Shown here: positions 39,029 through 47,818 of the stretch, in pieces
How the letters are laid out: each line of letters begins with the position of its first letter
Numbering within the stretch: position 1 is the stretch's first letter
Assembly (NCBI RefSeq): GCF_030410485.1
Contig: NZ_JAUHHC010000001.1
Coordinates: forward strand, 1,054,001-1,118,000
Origin: Roseateles violae
Lineage (GTDB): Bacteria > Pseudomonadota > Gammaproteobacteria > Burkholderiales > Burkholderiaceae_C
Length of the DNA: 64,000 nucleotides
Direction of reading: 5' to 3'
Made by a program: the position numbers and the translations under genes
The notes under the pieces: generated by a model
What the model was told of the DNA's origin: nothing
Database searches by the model: none
The model's input: only the letters and a program-made list of their open reading frames with translations

Positions 39029-41089
39029 ATGGCCGACGCTCCTCCTTCCCTGAATCCCGCCCAGCTCGAGGCCGTCCACCATCTGCACGGCCCCTGCCTG
39101 GTGATCGCCGGCGCCGGCTCGGGCAAGACGCGGGTGATCACGCAGAAGATCGCGCGCCTGCTGCAGGCCGGCTACCAGTCCAAGAACATTGCCGCCATCA
39201 CCTTCACCAACAAGGCGGCGCAGGAGATGCGCGAGCGCGCCAAGCACCTGATCGGCGCTCGCGCCGCCAAGGACCTGGTGATCTCGACCTTCCATTCGCT
39301 GGGCGTGCGCATCCTGCGCAGCGAAGGCTCGCGGGTGGGGCTGAAGGAGCAGTTCTCCATCCTGGACAGCGACGATGTGCTGGGCGTGCTGCGCGACGCC
39401 GGCGGCACCGTCGATGCCAACCAGGCGCGCAGCTGGCAATGGACGATCTCGCTGTGGAAGAACATGGGCCTGAACGCGCAGCAGGCCGCCGCCGCCGCCA
39501 AGGATGAGGACGAGCACACGGCCGCCATCGTGATGGCGCGCTACCAGGAGCGGCTGGCCGCCTATGGCGCGGTCGACTTCGACGACCTGATCTCGCTGCC
39601 GCTGCGCCTGCTGACCGAGGACGCCGAGGCGCGCGGAAAATGGCAGGACCTCCTGCGCTATGTGCTGGTCGACGAATACCAGGACACCAACGCGGTGCAG
39701 TACGAGCTCTTGAAACAGCTGGTCGGCGAGCGCGCGATGTTCACCGCCGTCGGCGACGACGACCAGAGCATTTATGGCTGGCGCGGCGCGACGATCGAGA
39801 ACCTGAAGCGGCTGCCGCTCGACTATCCGCAGCTGAAGGTGATCCCGCTGGAGCAGAACTACCGCTCGACCGGCGCCATCCTGCGCGCGGCCAACAACGT
39901 GATCGCCATCAATCCGAAGCTGTTCCAGAAGAAGCTGTGGAGCGAGTTCGGCGACGGCGATCCGGTCGCCCTGGTCGAGTCGGACGGCGAGGAGCATGAG
40001 GCCGAACGCGCCGTTGCGCGCATCAATGCCTTGCGCGGCGATGGCCGGGCGCCGAAGTTCGCCGACTTCGCCATCCTCTACCGCGCCAATCACCAGGCGC
40101 GCGTGTTCGAGAAGGCACTGCGCCGCGCCGACATCCCCTACAAGGTCAGCGGCGGCCAGAGCTTCTTCGACAAGAGCGAGATCAAGGATCTGTGCGGCTG
40201 GCTGCGCCTGCTGGTCAACCAGGACGACGACCCGGCCTTCCTGCGCGCGATCACGACGCCCAAGCGCGGCATCGGCCACCAGACCCTGGGCGCCTTGAGC
40301 GAGTTCTCCGGCAAGTGGAAGTGCAGCATGTACGAGGCGCTGTTCGCCGAGAGCCTCGGCACCGTGCTCTCCAAGAAGGCGATCGGCTCGCTGCACGAGT
40401 TCGGCCGCTATGTGAACGAGCTCGAATACCGCTGCCGCCACACCGAGGGCGACGAGGCCGCCCGCAAGCTGCTGCTGGAATGGCTGAGCGACATCGGCTA
40501 CGAGCAGCACCTGCTCGAGAGCGAGGAGAACGAGAAGATCGCCGCTGCGCGCTGGGGCAATGTGCTGGACTTCGTCGACTGGGTGGCCAAGCGCTGCGGC
40601 GGGCAGAAGAGCGAGGAGGACGGCATCAGCTTCGTCGAGCCGACGCAGACGGTGCTCGAGGTTGCGCAGACGATCAGCGTGATCCTCTCGCTGGCCGAGC
40701 GCGGGGACGAGCAGGACCAGGTCACGCTGACGACCTTGCATGCCTCGAAGGGCCTGGAATGGCCGCATGTCTTCCTGGCCGGCGTCAACGAAGGCATCCT
40801 GCCCTTCAAGGCCGACGACGAGGAGATGACCCCGCAGCGGCTTGAGGAGGAGCGGCGGCTGATGTATGTGGGCATCACGCGCGCGCGCACCACCCTGGCC
40901 GTGTCGACCCTGCGCCGGCGCAAGAAGAGCCGCGAGATCGTGATGGGTATCCCCAGCCGCTTCATCTCGGAGATGAAGCTGCACGAGAGCGGCAACAAGG
41001 AAGACCCGCGCGAGCGCCTGAAGAAGCTGCGCGAGGCGCTGGCGGCCAAGGGCGCGGCCAGCGCCGCGGCGCAGAGCAAGGAACCCTGA
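39029..41089 (+). CDS. rep: ATP-dependent DNA helicase Rep
   Basis: UvrD/Rep superfamily 1A helicase of 686 residues that removes proteins ahead of forks and aids restart. Walker A AGAGSGKTRVI (about 29), motif Ia TFTNKAAQEMRER, motif II DEYQDTN, motif III DDDQSIYGWRGA, motif IV QNYRSTGAILRAANNVI, and motif V HASKGLEWPHVFLAGVNEG are all seen. The sequences IPYKVSGGQSFFDKSEIKDL and TTPKRGIGHQTLG point to Rep rather than UvrD. ATG 39029 gives the family N-terminus LNPAQLEAVHHLHGP. Cytoplasmic. Confidence 0.94.
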   Translation: MADAPPSLNPAQLEAVHHLHGPCLVIAGAGSGKTRVITQKIARLLQAGYQSKNIAAITFTNKAAQEMRERAKHLIGARAAKDLVISTFHSLGVRILRSEGSRVGLKEQFSILDSDDVLGVLRDAGGTVDANQARSWQWTISLWKNMGLNAQQAAAAAKDEDEHTAAIVMARYQERLAAYGAVDFDDLISLPLRLLTEDAEARGKWQDLLRYVLVDEYQDTNAVQYELLKQLVGERAMFTAVGDDDQSIYGWRGATIENLKRLPLDYPQLKVIPLEQNYRSTGAILRAANNVIAINPKLFQKKLWSEFGDGDPVALVESDGEEHEAERAVARINALRGDGRAPKFADFAILYRANHQARVFEKALRRADIPYKVSGGQSFFDKSEIKDLCGWLRLLVNQDDDPAFLRAITTPKRGIGHQTLGALSEFSGKWKCSMYEALFAESLGTVLSKKAIGSLHEFGRYVNELEYRCRHTEGDEAARKLLLEWLSDIGYEQHLLESEENEKIAAARWGNVLDFVDWVAKRCGGQKSEEDGISFVEPTQTVLEVAQTISVILSLAERGDEQDQVTLTTLHASKGLEWPHVFLAGVNEGILPFKADDEEMTPQRLEEERRLMYVGITRARTTLAVSTLRRRKKSREIVMGIPSRFISEMKLHESGNKEDPRERLKKLREALAAKGAASAAAQSKEP

Positions 41090-41126
41090 GCCAGCGGCGC
41101 CGCGGCCGCGCGAGGAAGAGGACGGC

Positions 41127-42170
41127 TCAGGCCTGGCGGCGGCCGGCGTGTCGCCGGCTGATCAGCCAGGCCAGGCCGAGCGCCATCAGCAGCCAGCTGG
41201 CCGGTTCGGGCACCGCCGCCGTTGCCGCCATCAGCGCGGCCGCGCCCAACTGGGCATGCAGGGCGGCGGTGGGGTGGATGTAGTCGAAATAGAGGTACTG
41301 CTGCGGGTTGGCGCACAGCGTCAGCGGCGCGCCGCCGAGCGCGCTGCCATCGACGTCGCCGCTGTAGCAGGCGCTGCCCACATTGCTGTAGCCATAGGCG
41401 GCCGGGTTGGCCGTCGTCGCCGTCTGCAGGGCGAAGACATCGAAGCTGCGGATGTCGAGGCCCGCGGCTTGCGCCTGCATCAGCACGCCGCCGAGCGCGT
41501 TATTGAAGGCGATGCTGGCGTTGTGCGCGCCGGCCGAGATCGTCGCGTTGTTGAAGGCGCGCACGGCCGGTGTCAGCGACAGGTCCGGCATGTTCGGAAT
41601 CAGGAAATGGCTGGCGCCGCGACCGGCCAGATTCTGGATCGCACTGCCAAGGCCGCCCAGCACCGTCGTGATCGCCGTGCCGACGGCGCCCGGGTTGCCC
41701 TGGGCCGCGGCCGTCAGGCCGTCGCGCAGATTGTTGGCGCCTATCCACAGCACATAGAGCGCGTCCGGATCGGCCAGCGCGTGATTGCTGCCATAGGCGG
41801 CAATCTGCTGGTTGAAGCTCAGCGCCGTCGGCGGCAGGCCGGCCGTCACCGAATCCATGCGCGCGCCGCCGAAGGCGTAGGCCGTGCCGCCCTGCACCGA
41901 GGGCAGCAGCGGCGCCAAGCCCAGGCCGGTGGCCAGATGGTCGGCGTAGTTCAGCCCGTTGCTGAAGCGGCCGCTGATGCCGCCGCCGCTGTAGTAGGTG
42001 GTGTTCGGCACCGCGCCGCCGGTCACGAGCAGGTCGTTGCCGACATCGGACAGACTGTCCCCGAACACATAGAGCTGCGAATAGGCCTGGGCCGGCGTCA
42101 TCGCCAGCGCCGCCAGGCCCAAGATCAGGGGCGCCGCCCGGCGCAGCACGGACATGAAGATCGGCGTCAT
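41127..42170 (-). CDS. SGNH/GDSL hydrolase with PEP-CTERM anchor
   Basis: Exported esterase-type protein of 347 residues. Signal peptide (about 1-29, ending AQAYS), then the GDSL block I FGDSLSDVGND, block III GANNLRDG, block V DYIHPTAALHAQLG with the catalytic Asp and His. The C-terminus is VPEPASWLLMALGLAWL followed by a basic tail, a PEP-CTERM sorting signal, so an exosortase elsewhere in the genome would anchor or process it. The start ATG 42170 has GGGAAA upstream; ATG 42155 is the alternative. The substrate is not visible. Confidence 0.86.
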   Translation of the reverse strand: MTPIFMSVLRRAAPLILGLAALAMTPAQAYSQLYVFGDSLSDVGNDLLVTGGAVPNTTYYSGGGISGRFSNGLNYADHLATGLGLAPLLPSVQGGTAYAFGGARMDSVTAGLPPTALSFNQQIAAYGSNHALADPDALYVLWIGANNLRDGLTAAAQGNPGAVGTAITTVLGGLGSAIQNLAGRGASHFLIPNMPDLSLTPAVRAFNNATISAGAHNASIAFNNALGGVLMQAQAAGLDIRSFDVFALQTATTANPAAYGYSNVGSACYSGDVDGSALGGAPLTLCANPQQYLYFDYIHPTAALHAQLGAAALMAATAAVPEPASWLLMALGLAWLISRRHAGRRQA

Positions 42171-42361
42171 GATTTCCCACTCGCTTTCCGTTGATGCGGC
42201 GACACAGGCCGGCGAGCGATTCTGGCCGAGGCAAGACCCGGCGCGCTCCGCGGCGCTCGGCTTGTCCGTCATTTTGATGACAAGGCCGGACGGGCCGCGA
42301 CGGCGATCGGGCACGGGCTTACCCGCGCAGGGCGTCAGGTCTTGCGCGGTCAGAATGCCGC

Positions 42362-43045
42362 ATGATTTTTTCCGCCTCGCCCCGCCTGTTCGCGGCGCTG
42401 ACCCTGCTCAGTGCCCTGGTCGCCATCCTGGCCCTCGACGCGCACGCGCCGACGCTGCCGCGCGAGTGGGGCTTTGCCGCCAAGCCGCTGACGACCCTGC
42501 TGATCATCGCCTTTGCCTGGCAGCGCGGCCGCGCGACGCCCCAGCTGCGCCGCTGGGTGCTGGCGGGCCTCGTCGCTTCACTGGCCGGCGACGTGCTGCT
42601 GATGCTGCCGCAGGGTTTCGTGCCGGGGCTGCTGGCCTTTCTGGCCGCGCATGCCTGCTACCTGCTTGCCTTCACGCGCGTGCGGCGCCTGGCCGCCTGG
42701 CCGTGGAGCTTCGCCGGTTACGGCCTGCTTAGCGCCCTGCTGCTGACCCGCTTGTGGCCCGGCATCCCGCCCGCCCTGCATCTGCCCGTGGCCTTCTATG
42801 TCTGCTTCCTCGCCGCGATGGCGGCGCAAACGGCCGTCGTCGCCTGGTTCGGACGCGGCACGCCGGCCGCACGCCGCGACGCCTTGCTGGCGCTCGGCGG
42901 TGCGCTCTTTTTGACGTCCGACACCTGCCTGGCCTTCAACAAGTTCGCCGGCCCGCTCCCGGTGGCCGCGATGCTGGTGCTGCCGACCTACTGGGCGGCG
43001 CAGTGCTGCATCGCGAATTGGCTGGCGCCACGCGCGACGGGCTGA
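42362..43045 (+). CDS. lysoplasmalogenase-type membrane protein (YhhN family)
   Basis: Integral membrane protein of 227 residues with eight predicted hydrophobic segments, in the YhhN/TMEM86 family, whose vertebrate member hydrolyses lysoplasmalogens. Conserved patterns are AAKPLTTLLIIAFA (about 40), SLAGDVLLMLP with the family Asp, and LTSDTCLAFNKF. The bacterial substrate is not known, and the assignment is by fold family. It lies divergently from the GDSL hydrolase gene. Confidence 0.8.
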   Translation: MIFSASPRLFAALTLLSALVAILALDAHAPTLPREWGFAAKPLTTLLIIAFAWQRGRATPQLRRWVLAGLVASLAGDVLLMLPQGFVPGLLAFLAAHACYLLAFTRVRRLAAWPWSFAGYGLLSALLLTRLWPGIPPALHLPVAFYVCFLAAMAAQTAVVAWFGRGTPAARRDALLALGGALFLTSDTCLAFNKFAGPLPVAAMLVLPTYWAAQCCIANWLAPRATG

Positions 43046-43086
43046 GCGCCTCGACCTGCAGCGTCCGCAGGGCGCGGGCGAGGGGT

Positions 43087-43953
43087 TCACATCCCCTTGA
43101 ACAGGTGCGTGTAGCTGCGGCTGACCTCGAGCTTCTCGGTCGAGCCCTTGACGCCGACCAGCTGGCGACCGCGGAAGTCGCGGGTGATGCCGTCGATCGC
43201 GCGGGCGTTGACCAGGGTCGAGCGGTGGATCTGCCAGAACAGCTGCGGATCGAGCTCGTCGACCAGCTCCTTGATCGGCTTGCGGATCAGCGCCTCCAGC
43301 TTGGCCGTCTGCACCCGCGTGTACTTCTCGTCGCTGATGAAGAACAGCACCTCCTCGACCGGGATCATCTGGATCGCCTGGCCGACGCTGGCCTGTATCC
43401 ATTGCAGATAGCTGCGCGCGGCGCCGCCCGGGTTCAGCTGGGCGGACAGCTTGTGCAGCAGCTGCTGCAGCGGCGCGGCGCTGGCGTCGGCGGGCGCGCT
43501 CTCCTCACCCCGGCGCTGGGCCAGGCGCTTCTGGATGCGCTCGACGGTGACCTGCAGCCGCTCCTTCTCGGCCGGCTTCAGCACATAGTCGGCCACGCCC
43601 TGCTCGAAGGCCTCGACCGCGTACTGGTCGTAGGCGGTGATGAAGACGATCTCGGGCAACTGCCAATCGTCGTCCTCCGGCAGCTGGGCGATCTGGCGCG
43701 CCGCGTCGACCCCGGTCAGGCCCGGCATGCGGATGTCGAGGAAGACCAGGTCCGGCCGGTGCTGCTGGACCAGCTCGACGGCCTCCAGCCCGTTCTTGGC
43801 CTCGGCGACGATCTCGAGCTCGGGCCAGACCTCGGTCAGCCGGCCGCGCAGCTGTTCGCGCATCAGGCGCTCGTCGTCGGCCAGCAGCGCGCGCACGCGC
43901 GTCGAAGAAGAAAGGGGGGAGGCGGGAGAGGGCGGGTTGGCGGTGTCGTTCAT
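43087..43953 (-). CDS. LytTR response regulator
   Basis: Response regulator of 288 residues: a receiver domain (about 20-140, with phospho-Asp in LVFLDIRMPG and conserved Lys in DYVLKPAEKE), a linker, and a C-terminal LytTR DNA-binding domain (about 185-285, with YTRVQTAKLEALIRKPIKEL and FWQIHRSTLVNARAI). LytTR regulators usually control membrane or surface functions. Its start overlaps the upstream membrane-protein gene by 4 bases. It is the last gene in the LytS / membrane protein / LytTR operon. Confidence 0.92.
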   Translation of the reverse strand: MNDTANPPSPASPLSSSTRVRALLADDERLMREQLRGRLTEVWPELEIVAEAKNGLEAVELVQQHRPDLVFLDIRMPGLTGVDAARQIAQLPEDDDWQLPEIVFITAYDQYAVEAFEQGVADYVLKPAEKERLQVTVERIQKRLAQRRGEESAPADASAAPLQQLLHKLSAQLNPGGAARSYLQWIQASVGQAIQMIPVEEVLFFISDEKYTRVQTAKLEALIRKPIKELVDELDPQLFWQIHRSTLVNARAIDGITRDFRGRQLVGVKGSTEKLEVSRSYTHLFKGM

Positions 43954-44360
43954 GCCGCGATATTAGCCTTGGGCTTGCGGCGCAACAGCAGCCACAGCAG
44001 CAGCACGATGATCAGGATCGGCGAGAACAGCAGCGCGCCGAGGCTGACCACGCCCAGCAGCAGACCGCCGAACACCAGGCCCATGATCAGCAGCGGCAGG
44101 CCCAGGCCCAGCAGCAGGGCCAGCGGCACGACGATGGCGCAGACCAGGCCGGCCACGAAGAGGCCGATGACGGCACCGAGCCAGTCGCCGAAGCCGTGAC
44201 CGGCGCCCAGACCCTGCAGATCGAGATCCTCGCCATTGATGCTGAGGCTGAAGTCGGGCTGCACCGACAGCTGATGCCACAGCGCCGTGCCACCGAGCAG
44301 GGCCAGCACCGCCAGCAGCACGCCGGCCAGCAGGAAGAACTTGAACACGCGCTTCATCAT
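43950..44360 (-). CDS. small membrane protein between LytS and LytTR
   Basis: Membrane protein of 136 residues with an N-terminal helix (about 7-27), a soluble loop of about 30 residues (LSVQPDFSLSINGEDLDLQG) and two long C-terminal hydrophobic stretches (about 60-125), then a short basic tail. I recognise no named domain. Both ends overlap neighbours by 4 bases (ATGA with the kinase, ATGA with the regulator), so it is translationally coupled to the two-component pair. It may modulate the kinase or be part of its sensing complex; this is inference. Confidence 0.8.
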   Translation of the reverse strand: MMKRVFKFFLLAGVLLAVLALLGGTALWHQLSVQPDFSLSINGEDLDLQGLGAGHGFGDWLGAVIGLFVAGLVCAIVVPLALLLGLGLPLLIMGLVFGGLLLGVVSLGALLFSPILIIVLLLWLLLRRKPKANIAA

Positions 44361-45772
44361 GCCTTCACTCCTTCATTGCCATGCATTGCCTCATCGACAC
44401 GGCTGCGATAAGGGACGGTGATGGTGACGATGGTGCCGCTGGGCTGGTTCTCGGTCACCGTGACCGCGGCCTTGGGGCCGTACAGCAGCATCAGCCGTTC
44501 GCGGATATTGGCCAGGCCGACGCCGGTGCCGCCGGTGGCGGCGCGGCCGAAACCCAGGCCGGTGTCGGCCACCGTCACCGCCAGCTTGCCGTGCACGATC
44601 TCGGCCTTGACCTTCAGCAGGCCGCCCTCGGCCTTGGGCTCCAGCCCATGCTTGATCGCGTTCTCGACCAGGCCCTGGATCATCATCGGCGGGAACTCGG
44701 CCGACTGCAGGCCCTCGGGCACGTCGATCTCGGTCGAGAGCCGCTCCTCCATCCGCACCTTGAGGATCTCCAGATAGGGCTTGATGACGGCCAGCTCGCG
44801 GCCCAGGTCGCGCACGCCGCTGGCATTGGCCTCGCGCATGGTCGGCATCGAGGCGCGCAGCAGGGCGATCAGGTTCTTCTGCATCTGCGAGGCGCGCGGC
44901 GGGTCGGTCTCGATCAGGTGGTCGATGGAGGCCAGGGTGTTGAACAGGAAATGCGGCTCGACCTGGGCCTGCATCGCCGCCATCCGCGCCTCGACGACCT
45001 GGCGCTTCAGCGATTCGGCCTCGGCCGTCTCGGTCGCCTGCGCGGCCTTGACCTCGGCCTGGATGCGGCCCTTGTAGGTGATCTTGATGACGGCCGAGCC
45101 GAGGATCAGGAAGGCCGCCAGATTGACCAGGAAGTCGCCCAGGCGGATCACCGTCGTGCGCACCCGCGGCTTGTTCTGCATCGCTTCGCGCTCGGCCTCG
45201 GCCGCCTCGCGGGCGGCCTCGCGGCTGTCCTGCGCCGCCTCCTCGATCGCCTGGCGTGCCTCCTCGACCGCCTTGCGGATTTCGTCGGTGCGCGCGCTCT
45301 TGGGCAGGTCGATCGTGATCGAAGGCAGATCGCTGGCGGCGTCGATCGGATCGCCGGCCGGCGCACCGGTGCCGCTGGCCGCGGCGCCGATGCCGCTGGC
45401 AGCGCCGACGCCGCTGGCAGCGCTGGCGGCGCTGGCCGCATTGCGCGGATGGACGCGGATGCCGCGTTCGTCGATCGTCACCTCGTAATGGATGGGCTTG
45501 TCGGTCGAGACGGCCGGCTTGGGCGGCTTCGGCGCACGCGGCGGCCGGCTCGGCGCCTCGGTCTCGACATGCTCGCTGATGCGCCAGGTGAACGGCGGCA
45601 GGTCCTGCAGGATGTTGGTGCCGATCAGCAGCGCCAGGGACAGCAGGATGAAGCGCTTCCAGCTGATGCCGACCAGCCAGTTCGCGTAGATGTGGAAGCC
45701 GCGCACGACGGCGGACGAGAAGCGCTGCCAGCGTTGGTACAGGGTCGGCGAGTGAGGGGTGGCTGCGTTCAT
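44357..45772 (-). CDS. LytS/YehU-type sensor histidine kinase
   Basis: Sensor kinase of 471 residues with two transmembrane segments (about 38-58 and 220-245) enclosing an extracytoplasmic domain of about 160 residues. That domain contains an Ala/Ser/Gly low-complexity tract (about 110-140) and a long charged helical stretch rich in Ala and Glu (about 170-205). The cytoplasmic part has the His_kinase domain (QVEPHFLFNTLASIDHL) and ATPase motifs VENAIKHGLEP and GTGVGLANIRERL. First gene of the operon with the small membrane protein and the LytTR regulator. Confidence 0.9.
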   Translation of the reverse strand: MNAATPHSPTLYQRWQRFSSAVVRGFHIYANWLVGISWKRFILLSLALLIGTNILQDLPPFTWRISEHVETEAPSRPPRAPKPPKPAVSTDKPIHYEVTIDERGIRVHPRNAASAASAASGVGAASGIGAAASGTGAPAGDPIDAASDLPSITIDLPKSARTDEIRKAVEEARQAIEEAAQDSREAAREAAEAEREAMQNKPRVRTTVIRLGDFLVNLAAFLILGSAVIKITYKGRIQAEVKAAQATETAEAESLKRQVVEARMAAMQAQVEPHFLFNTLASIDHLIETDPPRASQMQKNLIALLRASMPTMREANASGVRDLGRELAVIKPYLEILKVRMEERLSTEIDVPEGLQSAEFPPMMIQGLVENAIKHGLEPKAEGGLLKVKAEIVHGKLAVTVADTGLGFGRAATGGTGVGLANIRERLMLLYGPKAAVTVTENQPSGTIVTITVPYRSRVDEAMHGNEGVKA

Positions 45773-46048
45773 GAGGGAGAGGGCCTTGTGCTATGCCTCG
45801 CACTGTACGCATCACCGCCGGGCCGGTCGCGGCCCGGGCGACACGCGGGCCGGATCGCGGCCTGAACTGCAGCAAAGCGTGACAGTCCGTGCAGGCCGCG
45901 GCGCCCGTCGTGCCCGCCTAGGTGCAACCCCGAAGTCGGGGATACACCGGCGGCCGCCCGCCAATTGCCGGTTATAAAGCGCAGCCCCGGAGGATCCCGG
46001 GGCGAAAAGCAATAAATCGGTCACATCAATCACAAGGAGGGAGCCCCG

Positions 46049-46531
46049 ATGCTTCGTATGTCCACGGGCCTGATCGCGCTCGTACTGACCCAGATCGTCG
46101 GCTGCGCATCGATCGTCAACGGTCAGAACCAGAGTGTGTCGGTCGACGCCCGCAGCGATGCCGGCGTGCTGGCCGGCGCCAACTGCACGCTGAGCAACAA
46201 CAAGGGCACCTGGTATGTGTCCACCCCGGGCACGGTGACCGTGCAGCGCAGCTTCGAGGACATGGCGGTCAAGTGCGAGAAGACCGCCTACGAGCCGGGC
46301 CTGGCCACCTTCAAGTCCAGCACCAAGGCAATGGCCTTCGGCAACATCATCTTCGGCGGCGTCATCGGCGCCGGCGTCGACGTCGCTACCGGCGCCGCCT
46401 ACGACTACCCGGCCGTGCTGACGGTCATGATGGCCAAGGCCGGCCAGGCCGCGCCGGCGCCGGCTGCGGCGGCCTCGGATGCCCAGCCGACGACGACCGC
46501 CGCAGCGGCGTCGCCGACCGCGGTCAAGTGA
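46049..46531 (+). CDS. lipoprotein, hypothetical
   Basis: Lipoprotein of 160 residues. The signal ends in a lipobox IVGC (Cys about 19), followed by ASIVNGQNQSVSVDARSD, a pattern frequent in small gammaproteobacterial and betaproteobacterial lipoproteins that may bind peptidoglycan or act as chaperones. Mature region rich in Ala and Thr at the C-terminus. A hydrophobic Gly-rich stretch (FGNIIFGGVIGAGVDVATGAA) lies in the middle. Start fixed by AAGGAGG eight bases upstream. It lies behind a 276-base leader containing two small hairpins (45928-45941 and 45985-46002). Confidence 0.82.
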   Translation: MLRMSTGLIALVLTQIVGCASIVNGQNQSVSVDARSDAGVLAGANCTLSNNKGTWYVSTPGTVTVQRSFEDMAVKCEKTAYEPGLATFKSSTKAMAFGNIIFGGVIGAGVDVATGAAYDYPAVLTVMMAKAGQAAPAPAAAASDAQPTTTAAAASPTAVK

Positions 46532-46567
46532 CGGCGGGCGCGGCGATGGGCCGCGCCGCCAAGCAAG

Positions 46568-46590
46568 AAGGCCCGCCTAGGCGGGCCTTT
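46568..46590. terminator. intrinsic terminator between convergent genes
   Basis: Perfect 10-base stem AAGGCCCGCC (46568-46577) with GGCGGGCCTT (46580-46589) around a two-base TA turn, followed by TGTCTT on the + strand. It lies 36 bases behind the lipoprotein stop and 30 bases before the stop of the YceI gene on the other strand, so it may work on both strands. Confidence 0.75.
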
Positions 46591-46619
46591 GTCTTGCCGA
46601 ATCGCGCGGGTCTGGCGCC

Positions 46620-47198
46620 TTACTGCTTGATCGCCTCGACCTGGATCACCAGCTTGACGTTCTTGGAGAAGCCATAGGCCAGGCCGTAGTCGATGCCCCA
46701 TTGGGTGCGGTCGATGACGGCCTCGAAATCGCCGCCGCAGACCTCGCGCTTGAGCATCGGGTTGTCGTAGCAGTTGAAGTTCAGGGCCTTCAGGGTCGCC
46801 GGCGCGGTCTTGCCCTTCAGCGTCAGTTCGCCGCTGACCTCGGCCACCTTGTCGCCGTTGAAGACGAACTTGTCGCCGACGAATTTGGCGGTCGGGAACT
46901 TCTCGGCCGAGAAGAAGTCGTCGCTGAGCAGGTGCTTGTTCATCGGCCCGACGCCGGTGTTGACCGAGGCGATGTCGAAGCTGATGTCGACCTTGCCGGA
47001 TTTGGCGGCCTTGTCGAAGACGACCGTGCCTTCCTTCTTGTCGAAGCGGCCGCGGTTGGTCGAGGTGCCGAAATGCTGGATCTCGTAGGTCACGAAGGTA
47101 TGCGACGGGTCGATCGCATAGGTGGCCGGCGCGGCTTGGGCGGCGGTGGCGGCGGCCAGCAGGGTGGCGGCGAGCGCCAGGGACTTCTTGATCATCAT
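46620..47198 (-). CDS. YceI-family periplasmic protein 1
   Basis: Periplasmic lipocalin-like YceI protein, 192 residues. Signal peptide (about 1-20, ending AAQA), then the family core with TYAIDPSHTFVTYEIQHFG and ending DRTQWGIDYGLAYGFSKNV, which is the conserved YceI strand set that binds a polyisoprenoid or amphiphile. The CNFxCYDNPMLKREVCGG-like loop has two cysteines (NFNCYDNPMLKREVCGG, about 138-154) that could form a disulphide, not present in the second YceI gene. ATG 47198 is favoured by the GGA spacing; 47204 and 47195 are possible. Confidence 0.88.
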   Translation of the reverse strand: MMIKKSLALAATLLAAATAAQAAPATYAIDPSHTFVTYEIQHFGTSTNRGRFDKKEGTVVFDKAAKSGKVDISFDIASVNTGVGPMNKHLLSDDFFSAEKFPTAKFVGDKFVFNGDKVAEVSGELTLKGKTAPATLKALNFNCYDNPMLKREVCGGDFEAVIDRTQWGIDYGLAYGFSKNVKLVIQVEAIKQ

Positions 47199-47251
47199 CG
47201 TCATCGTTCCGTTCGGTGGTGGGAAGGGGTTGGGGAGGAAAGGAAAAATCG

Positions 47252-47818
47252 TCAGAGTGGCGCGAGGCCATTGAAGGCCAGCTTGAAGCGGACCTGCACC
47301 TCGTTGGCGACCATCGAGGTGTCGGCCCATTCGCCGTCGCCGATCTTGAACTCCAGCCGTTTCAGCACGAAGCCGCCGCTGGCGGTGGAGACCGCGCCGG
47401 CCTGGGCCAGCGCGATCGGCACGACGATGTCGCGCGTCTGGCCCTTGATCGTCAGCTTGCCGGCGACCTCATACTTGCCCGGCCCGGTCGCCTTCACGGC
47501 GCTGCTCTGGAAGCTCGCCTGCGGCATCTTCTTGCTGTCGAACCAGGGCGTCTTGGCCAGCTCGGCCTCCAGCTCCGGTGCGCCCAGCGCGACGCTGGCC
47601 AGATCGATGGTGAAGGCGACCTTGCCGGTCTCGGGCTTCTTCGGGTCGAAGTTCAGCTGGGCGTCGAAGCGCTTGAAGCGGCCGTCGACCGGCACGCCCA
47701 TCTGCTTGCTGGTGAAGACCAGCTCGCTTTGCGCAGGCAGCAACTGGGCCGGCTTGGCCTGGGCCAGGGCCAGCGAGGCGGCGCCGGCGAGCAGGGTGGA
47801 GAGCAGCAGTCGTTTCAT
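47252..47818 (-). CDS. YceI-family periplasmic protein 2
   Basis: Second YceI paralogue, 188 residues. Signal peptide (1-19, ending LALAQ), then a lipocalin-like core with LPAQSELVFTSKQMGVPVDG, FDAQLNFDPKKPETG and the ending RLEFKIGDGEWADTSMVANE. No Cys pair. It overlaps the cytochrome b561 gene by 4 bases (ATGA). YceI proteins often accompany cytochrome b561 and may carry a quinone-like lipid to it; here that is supported by coupling, though the ligand is not seen. Confidence 0.9.
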   Translation of the reverse strand: MKRLLLSTLLAGAASLALAQAKPAQLLPAQSELVFTSKQMGVPVDGRFKRFDAQLNFDPKKPETGKVAFTIDLASVALGAPELEAELAKTPWFDSKKMPQASFQSSAVKATGPGKYEVAGKLTIKGQTRDIVVPIALAQAGAVSTASGGFVLKRLEFKIGDGEWADTSMVANEVQVRFKLAFNGLAPL

